Below, piece by piece: positions 31,428 to 40,702 of a stretch of 64,000 nucleotides of DNA. The stretch's first letter is position 1. Each line of letters opens with the position of its first letter. Location of the stretch: the NCBI GenBank assembly GCA_018661465.1, contig JABJIC010000006.1, positions 84,054 through 148,053 of the forward strand, in the 5' to 3' direction. A model generated the notes under the pieces. It was not told where the DNA came from, made no database searches, and was given only the letters and a program-made list of their open reading frames with translations. The stretch comes from Gammaproteobacteria bacterium. Its GTDB lineage: Bacteria; Pseudomonadota; Gammaproteobacteria; Pseudomonadales; Pseudohongiellaceae. The position numbers and the translations under genes are program-made.

Positions 31428-31874
31428 GTGTCAAAATCGAAACAATCTCCAGTTCATGTGGCAGTTGGGGTAATCCTTGATTTAGATCGACGGGTTTTGG
31501 TGTCCAAACGACATATCGACAGCCATCAAGGTGGGTATTGGGAATTTCCCGGTGGCAAGGTAGAAGTGGGTGAAACTGTAGAGCGCGCGTTAAGTAGAGA
31601 AATCAAAGAAGAGCTCGGTCTCGAAATTCTCACAGCCTTCCCTCTTCAAAAAATCACCCATGAATACCATGACAAAAGTGTTTTGCTTGATGTTTATCTG
31701 GTGGCCAGTTTTACAGGCGAGGCGATGGGATTGGAAGGGCAGGCGATAAAATGGCAACCCCTGGATAGCTTGGCAAAATCGGATTTTCCCGCAGCCAATG
31801 CGGAGATTATCAAGACATTGCAGTTACCTGAAGAACTAACAATCATGTCTGATGTTTCTACTCTCGATAAATAA
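31428..31874 (+). CDS. mutT: 8-oxo-dGTP diphosphatase MutT (Nudix), C-terminal domain lost
   Basis: 148-aa Nudix hydrolase that removes oxidised dGTP. The Nudix box is complete: GGKVEVGETVERALSREIKEELG. GTG 31428 is favoured (CAGG 9 bases upstream); a TTG exists at 31419. In many gammaproteobacteria this gene encodes a Nudix domain fused to a ThiE-like domain. Here the reading frame ends soon after LPEELTIM, which resembles the first strand of that second domain, and a shifted remnant of its end lies just downstream. Confidence 0.93.
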   Translation: MSKSKQSPVHVAVGVILDLDRRVLVSKRHIDSHQGGYWEFPGGKVEVGETVERALSREIKEELGLEILTAFPLQKITHEYHDKSVLLDVYLVASFTGEAMGLEGQAIKWQPLDSLAKSDFPAANAEIIKTLQLPEELTIMSDVSTLDK

Positions 31875-31903
31875 TTGACAATTACTCGTTGCTTGTTAGA
31901 TAA

Positions 31904-32068
31904 CAAAATCCAAAAGGTGTAGCTAAGACAGAAACAATTTTCCAGGCTCAAGAGTCGGCTAGTCTTCCGGTCTATGCTCTGGGAGGCCTAAATAGGCAGG
32001 AATTGGAACAGGCGTGGAACTGTGGCGGTTATGGTATTGCCGGAATCTCAGCTTTCTTGGGCCGGTAA
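31904..32068 (+). pseudogene. Remnant of the ThiE-like C-terminal domain of a Nudix-ThiE fusion
   Basis: From 31904 a 54-codon open stretch without a start encodes LPVYALGGLNRQELEQAW, then GGYGIAGISAFLGR and a stop. This is the typical end of the thiamine-phosphate-synthase-like domain fused to MutT in related bacteria. It is in a different frame from mutT, so an internal deletion of roughly 130 codons with a frameshift removed the middle of that domain. The remaining Nudix domain is intact. Confidence 0.7.
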
Positions 32069-32249
32069 TTACCACATGAATTGCCTTATGGCTTAATTGG
32101 ATAAGAATCCCTACTTAGGGAAAAACTCCAATTGGGCCAGCAAGTTACTGATATAAATAGAATTAGCATGCTTGAATCTGGGAGAAAATCTGGTTAATTG
32201 TGATAAAGTATTTAGCCTAGGAGCAGATACACAGAACTGGAGAGGTGAT

Positions 32250-32318
32250 ATGCAGGGATTTCGCCTGTGGCAAACTATCGGCTGCGGATGTGATCGGGTT
32301 CACTGCGATTATTTCTAA
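32250..32318 (+). CDS. Possible 22-codon cysteine-rich micro-ORF
   Basis: ATG at 32250 is preceded by GGAGAGGTGAT, a near-ideal ribosome site. The peptide contains GCGCDRVHC, three cysteines in nine residues. It ends 45 bases before the broken secreted-protein gene. It could be a leader peptide or chance; nothing else supports it. The rest of the 490-bp interval after mutT (31875-32363) holds the ThiE remnant and no other recognisable feature. Confidence 0.25.
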   Translation: MQGFRLWQTIGCGCDRVHCDYF

Positions 32319-32363
32319 CTAGTTGAAACTGTAGGAATAAATAGCGAGAGATCGGCGGGTGTT

Positions 32364-34439
32364 ATGAGAGAATTATTCTTAGTTAAAATGTCGAGGAAGC
32401 GACTTGTGTTGGCTTTCCTCCTGTTGGCATTTTCAGGACCAGTGTTTGCGGATTTTGCTATTCTGGTCGATCAGGCCGTGTTGGTTGAAAAAAACCCCGA
32501 AGTAGCTCCTCTGGTAGAGGATGAAGAGCTCGAGGAGCAACCCGTAATAGGCCAAGCAAATGATGCATCCTATGTAAGCTCTGGAGGGTGGGCGGTAACC
32601 GGCACGGAATTTATCGATGCCAACGTAGTGGTATTTGACTTTGGCATTAACCCTACTGTGGCTCAGGCAACTCTGACTCTTCCTATCGAGGAAGTGTATC
32701 CGCAAAATGACTCAGTCCCGCTAGAAATTTTTGTCTTCTCAGATAATGGATTTATTGAATATACGGATTATTCCATTGGCTTCGTTAACTCCATAGCGGA
32801 GCTTGATGTCGCTTTACTCACAGAAATAGAAATAGACGTAACCGGGGCAGTGAATGCTGCACTTGGTACCGGCCAATACGTTGCCTTTTGAATCAGTAGC
32901 ACCATAGCTCCAGCGGCTGTGCTAAGTACACTCAGCCCTTCATGGACTGGTGCGAAATTCACAGATAATCCGAGTTTGGAATTTACCCCTGGCGCAGCTC
33001 CGGCAGTTGCAAATGATGTAGCTCGCTTCGACGGTTACACACTCGAAGTGCCAAATATAGAGGTGCCAGGAACAGGCGAGGCCGCGGTTCAATTACGCTT
33101 GGTTGACGTCAACGAACTAAGATTTCAATTAACAGCTGCAGAAATCACTGGCACGGGCGTTGGCGCGCCTCCACTATCAGGCATCGAGTTATTTAACTGT
33201 TCCGCATTTACGGCACCTACGGCAGTGACGGTCGCTGCCGGAACTTCTACCTATTCGGTCAACTCCGAAATCCTCGATATCCCAAGCGTTAACTTTGATG
33301 ATGAGCAAGTTGCCCTAAGGCTTGAACATATTGAAGGTACTGATCCCTGGATGTTTGAAACCTTGTCTATAGGAGAAGTTCAGGCAGGACCTTCCCAGGC
33401 AACAATTTCCGCTCTTGGCGGTGGTTTGATAGTTGAGCCAAGCCAAGACTTTGTTCCTCTGTGTCACGGTTGGGTACTTATCGGGGATTCCATACGTAAC
33501 AGAGTAGTGGAGAGAAATCTGATTTCCGGAGAGACTGGAAACACCTACGCTTTCAATACTGTTCCAGACCAATTTACCTTGGATGATGCAAATGGTGCAG
33601 TCTATATGACTGTACACCCAGAAACCGAAAGGCTCTACAGATTGGATTTGAATACAGGCGCATTTACATCTAATCGTATTGAACAAGTTCTCAGCGCTGG
33701 CGGCTTTGATCATACCTATAACTGGTCGCTGAGAGATATCGCTCTCGGCGAGGCTGGGAATGTGTTTGCGATTATGTATGACAATATTCAAATCGATCCC
33801 GAGAATGCTATTCCTTATACTGAAACTGGTTTGTGGTTGGGGTTGATGGATCCAAGTGCGAATTTCTTAACAGATAGCCTACCTCTCGAGAGTCCAATTA
33901 GAATCGAATATGATCCGGTTCTAGACCATGTGTTCCTGGCGACAGAGTCCAATCTAGCTACTTTCAACTTTAATCCGCTTACTAACGTAATGGATTTTGT
34001 ACCTGGAACGGACCTTGCTGTGGGCAATGGCTGTACAGATTTTAGTGTTTCTCCGGATGGAACTCGCCTCGCTTATTCCTGCCCCAATGGCAACCGTAAT
34101 GGTACCAATTTCAGTATTGTGGATATGGACCCAGAGGCATATTTCGATGCAGATGGGGAATGGTTTCTAGGTAGTTCACCAGTGAGTGCTGCTTTCGATA
34201 GTACAGGGACTCTGTTAATAGCAACCGACAATGACAAATTATATGTATTCGATGTTGTTACTCACTTGATTTTGGAAGATTTTGAATTAGGTCTTTTAGA
34301 AGAAGAGAAGATTAGGAAGATTAGAGTTTCACGGGATGGAGATCTTCTGCTTCTATTTCTCGAGAATGAAACACACGCCGAAAACAGTAAATTTTACTGG
34401 ATGCCTATGCCAGATGTTCAGGGTACACCACTTCCCTAA
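32364..34439 (+). pseudogene. Secreted beta-rich protein gene interrupted by a single in-frame TGA
   Basis: Two open segments, 32364-32891 (175 codons) and 32892-34439, lie in the same frame and are separated only by TGA at 32889-32891. The first has a signal peptide (LLLAFSGPVFA) and a beta-sandwich-like stretch. The second continues it (ISSTIAPAAVL) and then shows repeated strands like a beta-propeller (VYMTVHPETERLYRLDLNTG, LAYSCPNGNR, LLIATDNDKLYVFDV). The combined product would be about 691 aa and exported. Function unrecognised. CGA (Arg) to TGA is the simplest cause, giving YVAF-R-ISS. A GTG at 32919 could restart the second half, but without a signal peptide. Confidence 0.75.
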
Positions 34440-34514
34440 GTAGCATTATTTAGGTGGGTTGAATATTGAATCGGGCTGACAGGATGTTAGCCTTAAGAAG
34501 TTTATCGCAATGGG

Positions 34515-34703
34515 CTATTGATCTTGGTCCTGAGAATCTACCGGGTAAATTTCTTCTCCAGGAATGCTATGGCGTTCCATAGCCCAATCACCAAAATCTA
34601 CTAATTTGCAGCGCTCACTACAAAATGGTCTGTATTCGTTGGACTCTTTCCATTCCAGTTCTTTACTGCAGCTGGGACAGTTAACTTTTTTAATAGTCGT
34701 CAT
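34515..34703 (-). CDS. yacG: DNA gyrase inhibitor / zinc-binding protein YacG
   Basis: 62-aa protein with the four-cysteine zinc knuckle CPSC...FCSERC followed by KLVDFGDWA. E. coli YacG binds GyrB and inhibits gyrase. The ATG (MTTIKKVNC) overlaps the coaE stop as ATGA. Confidence 0.94.
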   Translation of the reverse strand: MTTIKKVNCPSCSKELEWKESNEYRPFCSERCKLVDFGDWAMERHSIPGEEIYPVDSQDQDQ

Positions 34704-35314
34704 AAACACTTCTTTGAATATTCGAGATAGTTTGTGTGCAAGCTTTTCACTCTTGATTCAATCGAATCAAGGTTTCCCTCATTATCGAGTACATCATCTG
34801 CTTTTTGCAATCGCTTCTCTCGCTTCATTTGCGAAGCGATAATGGACTTGATGGTCTCTTCCGAACTACCATCTCGTTGCAGGGTTCTGCTCAGTTGTGT
34901 TTGTTCTGAAACATCAATTACCAGAACTCGATCAGCCAGCTTATATTGCTCGGTTTCAAGTAGGAGAGGTGATGTAAGAATGCAGTAGTCTGACTCAGTC
35001 GCTGCTATTCGCTCTTGTATTAATTGTGCAATAAGCGGATGTAACAAATTTTCAAGCCAGGACCTCGCGTCAGCATCCGAAAAAACAATACCTCGCAGCT
35101 TTTCTCTATCTAGGGTTCCGTTACTGGTCAAGATATCAGAACCGAAATGCTCTGCGATTTTATTCAGCGCAGGCGCTCCGCTGCTGACAACTTCTCTCGA
35201 AAGCTCATCGGCATCGACAATATTCACGCCCAAATTTTGAAAGCAAGAATCAACAGTGGACTTGCCACTCCCGATTCCGCCAGTAAGTCCAACTACGAAC
35301 ACAGTAATCCTCAA
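34700..35314 (-). CDS. coaE: Dephospho-CoA kinase CoaE
   Basis: 204-aa P-loop kinase for the last step of coenzyme A synthesis. Walker A GLTGGIGSGKST, then NIVDADELSREVV and SPLLLETEQYKLADRVLVID. The pilD-coaE-yacG order is conserved in Pseudomonas. Confidence 0.96.
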   Translation of the reverse strand: MRITVFVVGLTGGIGSGKSTVDSCFQNLGVNIVDADELSREVVSSGAPALNKIAEHFGSDILTSNGTLDREKLRGIVFSDADARSWLENLLHPLIAQLIQERIAATESDYCILTSPLLLETEQYKLADRVLVIDVSEQTQLSRTLQRDGSSEETIKSIIASQMKREKRLQKADDVLDNEGNLDSIESRVKSLHTNYLEYSKKCL

Positions 35315-35326
35315 TAACTTGTGTGA

Positions 35327-36226
35327 TCAGTATACGAAGGTGCTCATATAAAGAGTATTAATCTGGGGCCCCCAGATCAGCATAATAAATCCTGCGCCCG
35401 CCAGAAAAGGACCAAAGGGCATAGGTATGGATTTATCTCTGCCCATTAATACAATCATTCCTAAACCAAAAACGGCGCCCACCAGTGACGAAAGAATTAC
35501 AATTGGAAGCAGTGCTTGCCAGCCCATCCAGGCACCGAGGGCAGCCAATAGTTTAAAGTCGCCATACCCCATGCCTTCCTTCCCCGTAGCAAGCTTAAAC
35601 AGCCAATAGAAGCTCCAGAGGACGAGATAACCGGCAATAACCCCAATCACAGAGTCTCGCAGGCTTACACCGAAGCCGAGATCTAGTGTGTTCACCAGGA
35701 CGCCAAGCCACAGAAGGGGCAGAGTTATATTGTCTGGTAGTAGCTGATGGTCAAAGTCGATTAGGGTAAGAGCTATCAAGCTCCAGGTGAAGAGCAGCAA
35801 TGCAAGTGTGAGAAGGCTGGCACCGAAGCTGAATGCCACCAGGCCAGACATCACACCGCTAACAAATTCTACTGAAGGATATCGAAGGGAGATTTTGCTC
35901 TTACAGCTAGAGCATTTGCCGCCGAGAAAGAGGTAGCTGAATACTGGAATATTTTCCCAGGGGCGAATCTTGTGATTGCAAAGAGGACAGTGAGAATCAG
36001 GTTTTTGTAAATTGAATACTTTGAACTTTGCCGAAGATTCATTGCTGTCGGGCACAGTGTTTTCTATTTCCAGATACTCGCAACACTGTTCCTTCCAGTC
36101 TCGTTGCAACATAATTGGAAGGCGATAGACTACTACATTGAGAAAGCTGCCCACCAGCAAGCCGAGTACCGTGCATATAACAATTAGTAAAGGAGGGCTG
36201 GCTTCGAGCAGCGAAATAATTTCCAT
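35327..36226 (-). CDS. pilD: Prepilin leader peptidase / N-methyltransferase PilD
   Basis: 299-aa polytopic membrane aspartic protease that cleaves and methylates type IV prepilins. The cytoplasmic domain has a four-cysteine zinc motif (CPLC...CSSC). The catalytic aspartates are in LIDFDHQLLPD and the GYGDFK motif. It would process the two pilins encoded 4-5 kb upstream. Confidence 0.96.
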   Translation of the reverse strand: MEIISLLEASPPLLIVICTVLGLLVGSFLNVVVYRLPIMLQRDWKEQCCEYLEIENTVPDSNESSAKFKVFNLQKPDSHCPLCNHKIRPWENIPVFSYLFLGGKCSSCKSKISLRYPSVEFVSGVMSGLVAFSFGASLLTLALLLFTWSLIALTLIDFDHQLLPDNITLPLLWLGVLVNTLDLGFGVSLRDSVIGVIAGYLVLWSFYWLFKLATGKEGMGYGDFKLLAALGAWMGWQALLPIVILSSLVGAVFGLGMIVLMGRDKSIPMPFGPFLAGAGFIMLIWGPQINTLYMSTFVY

Positions 36227-36256
36227 AAGGGTCGTATTCCGCTAGCTCGAGGCTGC

Positions 36257-37474
36257 TTACATTACCGCGCCGAGTTGGAAAATAGGCAGATACATCGCAA
36301 TCATTAATCCGCCCACCAAAACGGCCAACACAGCCATAATCATAGGCTCCATGAGCGCCGTTAGTCCGTCAACAGCATTGTCCACTTCTGCTTCATAATA
36401 AACAGCACACTTGTCCAACATGGAATCCAGAGCGCCAGATTCCTCGCCGATGCCCACCATCTGGGTAATCATCACCGGAAATAGAGTTGTGTTTTTAATG
36501 GCGAAATTCAGTTGTTGCCCAGTAGTTACATCATCTCTGATTTTTCTGGTTGCACTTGAATAAACAATGTTACCTGTTGCCCCAGCAACTGATTCCAAAG
36601 CGTCAACCAAGGGAACACCTGCAGAAAATGTTGTAGATAAAGTTCGGGTAAATCGCGCATAACAGGAAGTGTTCAAAATAGGACCTACTATGGGTATTTT
36701 CAGAGATATTCTGTCAACAGCATCGGCAACTGCTTTAGAGCGGAATTTTAGTTCCTTAAAGGTATATCCAAAGACACCAATACCGATTATAACCTTCCAC
36801 CAATGAGCAATAGCTATGTCTGATAAATTTAGCACCAAAAGAGTAAATGCAGGAAGTTCAGCGCCAAAGCTGGAGAATGTTACAGCGAACTGGGGGACCA
36901 CTTTCACCAGTAATATTCCTGTAACCACAATTGCAACGCAAACAACGCCAATCGGATAATTCATAGCTTTTTTAATTTTGGATTTTAGTGCTTCTGATTT
37001 CTCTTTGTAAGTTGCCAAGCGGTCCAGCATCGTTTCCAGGGCGCCTGATTGCTCGCCAGCATCAACCAAGTTACAAAAAAGATCGTCGAAATATCGAGGG
37101 TGTTTGCGTATACAGTCAGCGAAATTGTTACCTGCAGCTATATCGTCGCGAATGGCTAAAACTAGCTGACGCATGGATGGGTTCTCAAGAGTTTCTCCAA
37201 CAATCTCGAACGATTGAACCAGAGGAATACCTGACTTCATCATGGTCGCTAATTGGCGGGTAAATACGGCTATATCCTGAGGCTTGATCGCTTGCTTCTT
37301 AGGACCGAAGAGATCTTTTCCTTTGCGCCTGACTCGCGTTGGGTTTACACCCTGCTTACGGAGTTGCGCCTTAACCAGCGCCTGTGAACTGCCTTGAATT
37401 TCGCCCTTGGTCTTGTTACCGGCTTTATCGGTACCCTGCCAAGTGTATAGGGATTGTGCTGCTTCAGTTGCCAT
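36257..37474 (-). CDS. pilC: Type IV pilus inner-membrane platform protein PilC
   Basis: 405-aa GspF/PilC-family protein with two homologous cytoplasmic helical domains (FTRQLATMMKSGIPLVQ near residue 68 and FTRTLSTTFSAGVPLVDAL near 275) and three membrane helices. It couples the PilB motor to pilin insertion. Lies between pilB and pilD. Confidence 0.96.
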   Translation of the reverse strand: MATEAAQSLYTWQGTDKAGNKTKGEIQGSSQALVKAQLRKQGVNPTRVRRKGKDLFGPKKQAIKPQDIAVFTRQLATMMKSGIPLVQSFEIVGETLENPSMRQLVLAIRDDIAAGNNFADCIRKHPRYFDDLFCNLVDAGEQSGALETMLDRLATYKEKSEALKSKIKKAMNYPIGVVCVAIVVTGILLVKVVPQFAVTFSSFGAELPAFTLLVLNLSDIAIAHWWKVIIGIGVFGYTFKELKFRSKAVADAVDRISLKIPIVGPILNTSCYARFTRTLSTTFSAGVPLVDALESVAGATGNIVYSSATRKIRDDVTTGQQLNFAIKNTTLFPVMITQMVGIGEESGALDSMLDKCAVYYEAEVDNAVDGLTALMEPMIMAVLAVLVGGLMIAMYLPIFQLGAVM

Positions 37475-37544
37475 GAGTCACCTCGGCCATTGGATTCGCA
37501 GATTTACTGCGTTGAACTATACCATGAATGTACATAATTATGAA

Positions 37545-39059
37545 TTAAGTCAGTCTGTTAGCTTCTTCAAGACTGGTAACGCCCTTGGCGACTTTCAATA
37601 ACACTGATTCGCGCAAACTAAGGCATCCTTCGCTGCGAGCCTGATCCGCTAGGCTGATGGCATCACCATCATCCATAATAATCCGGGTTAGTGCTGAAGT
37701 AATAGGAACTACTTCATAAAAACCGATTCTGCCGCTGTATCCATCTCTGCATTTTTCGCAGCCTCTAGCGCTGAAAAGTCGGATATTCTTTATCTGAGAG
37801 CTGGAGAACCCTTCGGCTATTAGTACTTTTTCGGGTATTTCTGTACTTTCTTTACAACTATTACAGAGTCTGCGAGCCAGCCGTTGTGCGATTATTAGGC
37901 TGATGGAGTTGGCAATGTTAAAAGCAGGCACGCCCATGCTACGCAGACGTGTAATGCTTGCGGCTGCGCTGTTTGTGTGAAGAGTTGAAAGCACAAGATG
38001 ACCTGTCTGTGCGGCCCTGATAGCGATCTCGGCTGTTTTGGGGTCTCTAATCTCTCCCACCATGATTATATCTGGATCCTGACGCAGGAATGCTCTCATA
38101 GCATTGGCAAAGTCCAATCCTATCTTGGGGCTAACCGAGACCTGATTGATACCTTGAAAATTGATTTCCACAGGGTCTTCTGCCGTAGATATATTGCGTT
38201 GATTCGTATTCAGAATTTGCAGGGCACTGTACAGAGATATGGTTTTCCCGCTGCCTGTAGGTCCTGTTACCAGAATAAGCCCCTGTTGCTTGTCGAGGGC
38301 ATTGAGGTAGAGTTTTTTCTGCGAGCCTTCGAAACCCAGTGCGTCGATTCCTAATAAAGTATTTAGTGGATCCATAATTCGGAGAACGACTTTTTCACCC
38401 CAAAGAGTTGGCAGTGTGTTAACCCTGAATTCTATGAAGCGAGAAGAAGATAACCTTAGTTTGATACGACCATCTTGAGGCAGTCGTCTCTCGGAGATAT
38501 CCATTTGTGCCATGACCTTGAGTCGAGAGGCCAGTCGCCCAGCCAGCTTGATGGATGGCTCGATGATTTGATGAAGCAGGCCATCAATTCTGAAACGGAC
38601 ACGGTATACATTTTCATAGGGTTCGAAATGGATATCTGAAGCAGCTGCATCGATCGCATCCAGTAGCAAACCGTTAATTAGTTTTACAAGAGGTGCATCC
38701 TCAGCAGAAGACAAATAGCTGTTAGGTGAATTCGGCGTATAGAGAGGGGAGCATTCTCGGCTTATATCATCAAGAGCATTTTCAATCGCTTTTTTCTTGC
38801 TCTCTCGATCTAGAAGTTTCTCGATACAACGCTGTAATTTTGTTTTGTCTACGAGAAACGATTGGATTTTAAGCCCGGTATGAAAGCAAATTTCTTTTAA
38901 TGATGAGTCCGATAAGTCATCACCTGTTGCCAGATAAAGCTTGCCAGCTTGTTTTAATAGCGGCAGGACTCTGTGTTGTCGAATTAACGTCGATTTGACT
39001 AACGAGGGCGGGCATTGAGGTAGATCTACACAATCCAGGTCGAGTGTGGGAGAGGGCAT
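37545..39059 (-). CDS. pilB: Type IV pilus assembly ATPase PilB
   Basis: 504-aa hexameric extension motor. Walker A is GPTGSGKTISLYSAL; the Asp box GEIRDPKTAEIAIRAAQTGH and His box HLVLSTLHTN are complete; the tetracysteine zinc motif is CNSC...CEKC. It is shorter than typical PilB (about 560-570 aa): the first part of the N-terminal MshEN region is missing, with an in-frame TGA 6 bases before the ATG, so the shorter start looks genuine. Confidence 0.95.
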   Translation of the reverse strand: MPSPTLDLDCVDLPQCPPSLVKSTLIRQHRVLPLLKQAGKLYLATGDDLSDSSLKEICFHTGLKIQSFLVDKTKLQRCIEKLLDRESKKKAIENALDDISRECSPLYTPNSPNSYLSSAEDAPLVKLINGLLLDAIDAAASDIHFEPYENVYRVRFRIDGLLHQIIEPSIKLAGRLASRLKVMAQMDISERRLPQDGRIKLRLSSSRFIEFRVNTLPTLWGEKVVLRIMDPLNTLLGIDALGFEGSQKKLYLNALDKQQGLILVTGPTGSGKTISLYSALQILNTNQRNISTAEDPVEINFQGINQVSVSPKIGLDFANAMRAFLRQDPDIIMVGEIRDPKTAEIAIRAAQTGHLVLSTLHTNSAAASITRLRSMGVPAFNIANSISLIIAQRLARRLCNSCKESTEIPEKVLIAEGFSSSQIKNIRLFSARGCEKCRDGYSGRIGFYEVVPITSALTRIIMDDGDAISLADQARSEGCLSLRESVLLKVAKGVTSLEEANRLT

Positions 39060-39240
39060 ACTAATTCAGCTCCAACCAGCGTGGCAGCATTTTATAGATT
39101 AGAAAAAAATTAGGGTTCGTGTCTCATCATCTCTCAGAATTGATCGATAAAATCAGTATAGAATAGGTTTTGCTTGGGCGGCGAATTCTCAAGCTTTTTC
39201 CTGTTAAACTCGAGTGATTGTAAGTTTTGGAGTGGTGTTA

Positions 39241-39963
39241 ATGAGTAGATGGAAGGCCGGTGCAATTCACTTTTCCATAAGTCTTGCGGTATTTCTACTG
39301 TTACTTTCTATAATTTTGCTAGTCTGGTTTCCTGGAATTCTCTTTAGTATTGATGGAGGCTGGTCCGGTTTGCGCATCGTCATAGGAGTTGATCTGGTAT
39401 TAGGTCCTCTGTTAACCCTGGTTGTATTTAAGGCCGGGAAGCCTGGTTTGAAATTCGATCTTAGCTGTATTGCCATTTTCCAGATTAGCAGCATGGCAGC
39501 CGGTATGTGGATTGTGTATAACGAACGACCATTGGCACTGGTTTTAGCTTACGACACTTTCTTTAGTCTTTCAGCTCAGGAATTTGAGGACAACGGTAAG
39601 GACATATCGGTATTAGAAGGCATACCCGGTTCCTATCCCAAGCTGATCTATGTAGAACTACCTGAAAATGAATTCAGTGCTGATGTTGCCAACATGCGCA
39701 GTCAGTTTATAGGTGACCCACTGTACATGCAGACGGATAAGTATCGCCCACTACAGGGGAATGCCGAGAGTCTCGATGGGATTTTTCGCAGAGAAGATTC
39801 AGTCAGAGAATCTGTATCAGATGAATTGCTCGGACAGCTGAGGGAAGAATGCCGTTTCTCTAAATTTGTATCTACTAAAAACTCGGGCTTCGTCTGCTAT
39901 GGGAGTAATGAAGAACTTCTTACTGATTTTTATGGAAATGAATACCCGCAAGCAGAGATTTAA
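39241..39963 (+). CDS. tfpZ: Type IV pilin accessory protein, TfpX/TfpZ family
   Basis: About 240 aa with four predicted membrane helices in the first ~110 residues (HFSISLAVFLLLLSII, LRIVIGVDLVLGPLLTLVVF) and a soluble C-terminal domain. The family works with the cognate major pilin in Moraxella and Acinetobacter. GGAG 8 bases upstream supports the ATG at 39241; the frame is open 27 bases further. It is divergent from pilB and convergent with the first pilin. Family assignment rests on the architecture and pilin linkage. Confidence 0.75.
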   Translation: MSRWKAGAIHFSISLAVFLLLLSIILLVWFPGILFSIDGGWSGLRIVIGVDLVLGPLLTLVVFKAGKPGLKFDLSCIAIFQISSMAAGMWIVYNERPLALVLAYDTFFSLSAQEFEDNGKDISVLEGIPGSYPKLIYVELPENEFSADVANMRSQFIGDPLYMQTDKYRPLQGNAESLDGIFRREDSVRESVSDELLGQLREECRFSKFVSTKNSGFVCYGSNEELLTDFYGNEYPQAEI

Positions 39964-39978
39964 ATCTCTGAGTTTGAA

Positions 39979-40395
39979 CTAACAATACCCACCGACGACA
40001 CAAGTGCCGCCATTTACCCATTCTATTGGCGGAGTTACACCCTGAGCGGCCAGCGTATAGGTAACGCCCTCCAGATCAGAACCATCCGCCATCCAGGTAA
40101 TGATGATCACTCCATCTTGCACCGATATACCGTGTGCGGTGGGTGCTTGCGCTTGAGATGGGGGTATACCATTGGTGCCGGAATCCACATCGGCAAGCGC
40201 CGCAAAACGATTTGAGTGGGCCTGCGTGAGAATTGCTGCACGATTAAATCCGATGGCAAGGATGGCTTCAGAGAAGCGTGCTCGGTTTCTGTACAAGTCA
40301 TATGCAGGTAGTGCAACGGCTACGAGGATGCCGATAATTGCGGTAACGATCATCAGTTCGATGAGGGTGAAACCTGACTGTTTTCTTTTCTTCAC
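39979..40395 (-). CDS. Type IV pilin, PilA-like (copy 1)
   Basis: 138-aa prepilin. Short basic leader, then the PilD site and N-terminal helix ([20 protein letters not shown]). The globular domain is small, and the C-terminus has GVTPPIEW and a C-x5-C pair (CVVGGYC) that would close a very small disulfide loop. Start is GTG with AGAGGA upstream. It resembles the next pilin in length and C-terminus but its globular sequence differs, indicating old duplication. Confidence 0.93.
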   Translation of the reverse strand: MKKRKQSGFTLIELMIVTAIIGILVAVALPAYDLYRNRARFSEAILAIGFNRAAILTQAHSNRFAALADVDSGTNGIPPSQAQAPTAHGISVQDGVIIITWMADGSDLEGVTYTLAAQGVTPPIEWVNGGTCVVGGYC

Positions 40396-40640
40396 TATCC
40401 AGTCCTCTTAGAGATCTATAACCCATCTTGCGTCACTGCTTTGTAAGAAACTGTTTGCTTATTCTTTCATTCGGCTTGGCTACTCGAATAGCTACATTGG
40501 CTGAAAAAGTGTCAAGACTTGACCGTCCGGATTGGTTCTCCGGTAAATTCAATTTCTACTTCTAAGTTTGGTGCTGAGGTTTAACTGCAGGTTTTAACTA
40601 CAGGGTGTTGCGAGGGTAGTGATGTGCAGTGGGATGATGC

Positions 40641-40682
40641 CTTGGCAGCATTCGCAATTCGATGAACTGAAATGCTGCCAGG
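40641..40682 (-). terminator. Hairpin downstream of pilin copy 2
   Basis: A 12-bp stem (CTTGGCAGCATT with AATGCTGCCAGG, one G-T pair) lies 20-60 bases beyond the stop of the second pilin, read on the minus strand. No T-run follows. The remaining 307-bp gap between the pilins (40396-40702) shows only a small palindrome, GTCAAG-A-CTTGAC at 40511-40523. Confidence 0.4.
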
Positions 40683-40702
40683 TATCGGACTTAGGCTAGA
40701 CT

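Noticed and set aside
32889..32891. TGA as a selenocysteine codon
   Set aside because: No downstream SECIS-like hairpin was apparent and the context suggests Arg (CGA) at this place; a nonsense change is simpler.
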